NCBI GenBank assembly: GCA_002733735.2
Contig: NVWT02000005.1
Location: 54,858-61,553, forward strand
Source: Robiginitomaculum sp.
GTDB taxonomy: Bacteria > Pseudomonadota > Alphaproteobacteria > Caulobacterales > Maricaulaceae
DNA: 6,696 nucleotides
Direction of reading: 5' to 3'
Shown here: in pieces, positions 5,561 through 6,696 of the stretch
Position numbering within the stretch: position 1 is the stretch's first letter
How the letters are laid out: each line of letters begins with the position of its first letter
Program-made: the position numbers and the translations under genes
The notes under the pieces: generated by a model
Databases searched by the model: none
Seen by the model: the letters and a program-made list of their open reading frames with translations, nothing else
What the model was told of the DNA's origin: nothing

Positions 5561-6696
5561 CTAACGTCTAAACTTCTGAAATTTGATGCGTTTTGGAATA
5601 TCGGCATCAGAGCCAAGGCGGCGTTTTTTGTCTTCGAGATAATCGGCAAAATTACCCTCGAACCATTCCACATGGCTATTACCTTCAAATGCCAAAATAT
5701 GTGTGGCAATCCGATCGAGGAAGAACCGATCGTGCGAAATAACCACAGCACAGCCAGCAAAGTTTTCCAAACCCTCTTCCAGCGCGCTTAGTGTTTGCAC
5801 ATCAAGGTCATTGGTCGGCTCATCAAGCAGTAGTAAGTTTGCCTCTTGGCGCAACATTTTGGCTAAATGCACCCGATTGCGTTCACCGCCAGAAAGTTTG
5901 CCCACCGGTTTTTGTTGGTCGGAGCCTTTGAAATTAAACGAGCCTACATAAGAACGTGATGATACTTCGCGTTTGCCCAGTTCAATAATATCATTGCCAT
6001 CGGAAATTTCTTCCCAAACAGTTTTGCTGTCATCAAGTTTGTCACGGCTTTGATCGACAAAACCAAGCTTTACAGTCTCGCCGATTTTGAAACTTCCGGC
6101 ATCTGGTTTTTCGTCGCCCATTATCATTTTGAACAAAGTTGATTTGCCGGCACCATTGGGGCCAATAACCCCGACAATACCACCCGGTGGTAGTTTGAAA
6201 CTTAGATCATTGATCAGTAATTTATCGCCAAAGCCTTTGTTGAGGTTTGTTGCTTCCACTACAACGCCGCCAAGCCTAGGCCCCGGTGGAATAGTGATCT
6301 GGGCTGATGATACGGCTTCTGTTTGCGCTTTATCACGCATTTGCTCATAAGCACTGATCCGGGCCTTTGATTTAGCTTGTCTGGCTTTCGGGCTGGAACG
6401 TATCCATTCTAATTCCTTGGCCAAAGCTTTGGTACGACTTTCTTTTGCACGGCCCTCTTGCACCATGCGTTTTTCTTTTTGCTCCAGCCAATTCGAGTAA
6501 TTACCCTCATATGGAATGCCCTGCCCGCGATCCAGCTCCAACGTCCAATTTGTCAAATTATTCAAGAAATATCGATCGTGAGTTACCAAAATAACTGCGC
6601 CTTTGAACTCTGATAAATGATGCTCCAGCCAAGCAACACTTTCTGCGTCCAAATGGTTGGTCGGCTCATCAAGCAATATCAGGTCAGGCTCGGACA
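5561..6696 (-). CDS. ettA: Energy-dependent translational throttle protein EttA, C-terminal two thirds (cut by the right window edge)
   Basis: EttA is an ABC-F ATPase that binds the ribosomal E site and, depending on the ATP/ADP ratio, gates the start of elongation. It is cytosolic and has no membrane domain. The reading frame is open to the window edge (377 full codons visible, starting SEPDLILLDEPTNHLD), so roughly the first third, including the first Walker A motif and the arm, is missing. Visible in order are the Walker B/D-loop of ABC domain 1, its switch histidine in VTHDRYFL, the charged inter-domain linker with ELDRGQGIPYEGNYSNWLEQK, and all of ABC domain 2: Walker A GPNGAGKST (6137-6163), signature LSGGE (5882-5896), Walker B LLLLDEPTNDLD (5801-5836) and SHDRFFLDR. 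The C-terminus, with PKRIKF near the end, is as in E. coli EttA. Similarity to EttA is close throughout, which separates it from Uup and other ABC-F proteins. Confidence 0.95.
   Translation of the reverse strand, partial: SEPDLILLDEPTNHLDAESVAWLEHHLSEFKGAVILVTHDRYFLNNLTNWTLELDRGQGIPYEGNYSNWLEQKEKRMVQEGRAKESRTKALAKELEWIRSSPKARQAKSKARISAYEQMRDKAQTEAVSSAQITIPPGPRLGGVVVEATNLNKGFGDKLLINDLSFKLPPGGIVGVIGPNGAGKSTLFKMIMGDEKPDAGSFKIGETVKLGFVDQSRDKLDDSKTVWEEISDGNDIIELGKREVSSRSYVGSFNFKGSDQQKPVGKLSGGERNRVHLAKMLRQEANLLLLDEPTNDLDVQTLSALEEGLENFAGCAVVISHDRFFLDRIATHILAFEGNSHVEWFEGNFADYLEDKKRRLGSDADIPKRIKFQKFRR

Noticed and set aside
6674..6676. TTG at 6676 as the start of ettA
   Set aside because: It lies inside the Walker B motif of the first ABC domain and the frame stays open to the window edge, so the true start is outside.

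Overview
The window looks like a piece of an alphaproteobacterial chromosome of moderate GC. The main reasons are a cytochrome c oxidase subunit II start (coxB) close to a TldD peptidase gene, a pairing known from many Alphaproteobacteria, and Gram-negative style signal peptides on three products. The order or genus cannot be fixed from this sequence alone.

Layout, left to right. Bases 1-263 (minus strand) hold the N-terminus of coxB, which runs off the left edge. Bases 524-1087 (plus) encode a small exported tetratricopeptide-repeat (TPR) protein. The convergent gap after it carries two closely related 11-bp GC-rich hairpins. Bases 1309-1881 (minus) encode an unrecognised exported protein of 190 residues. 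Its promoter region overlaps that of tldD (2025-3443, plus). An exact 18-nt direct repeat (1121-1138 and 1989-2006) brackets the hairpins and the unknown gene, so this block may be an insertion or duplication between the TPR gene and tldD.

Bases 3474-5470 (minus) are a compact, AT-rich Type II restriction-modification module. A PD-(D/E)XK endonuclease of the Eco47II family comes first. It overlaps by ATGA a C5-cytosine methyltransferase that carries an extra N-terminal helix-turn-helix. By family, the expected target is GGNCC. An 8-bp inverted repeat lies over the endonuclease ribosome-binding site and is the best candidate for its control element. Bases 5561-6696 (minus) hold the C-terminal two thirds of ettA, a ribosome-associated ABC-F ATPase, which runs off the right edge.

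The core genes (coxB, tldD, ettA) are housekeeping. The restriction-modification pair appears to be an acquired accessory module between tldD and ettA. I see no clearly new biological system. The points most worth a second look are the control of the restriction-modification pair and the repeat-bracketed block upstream of tldD.
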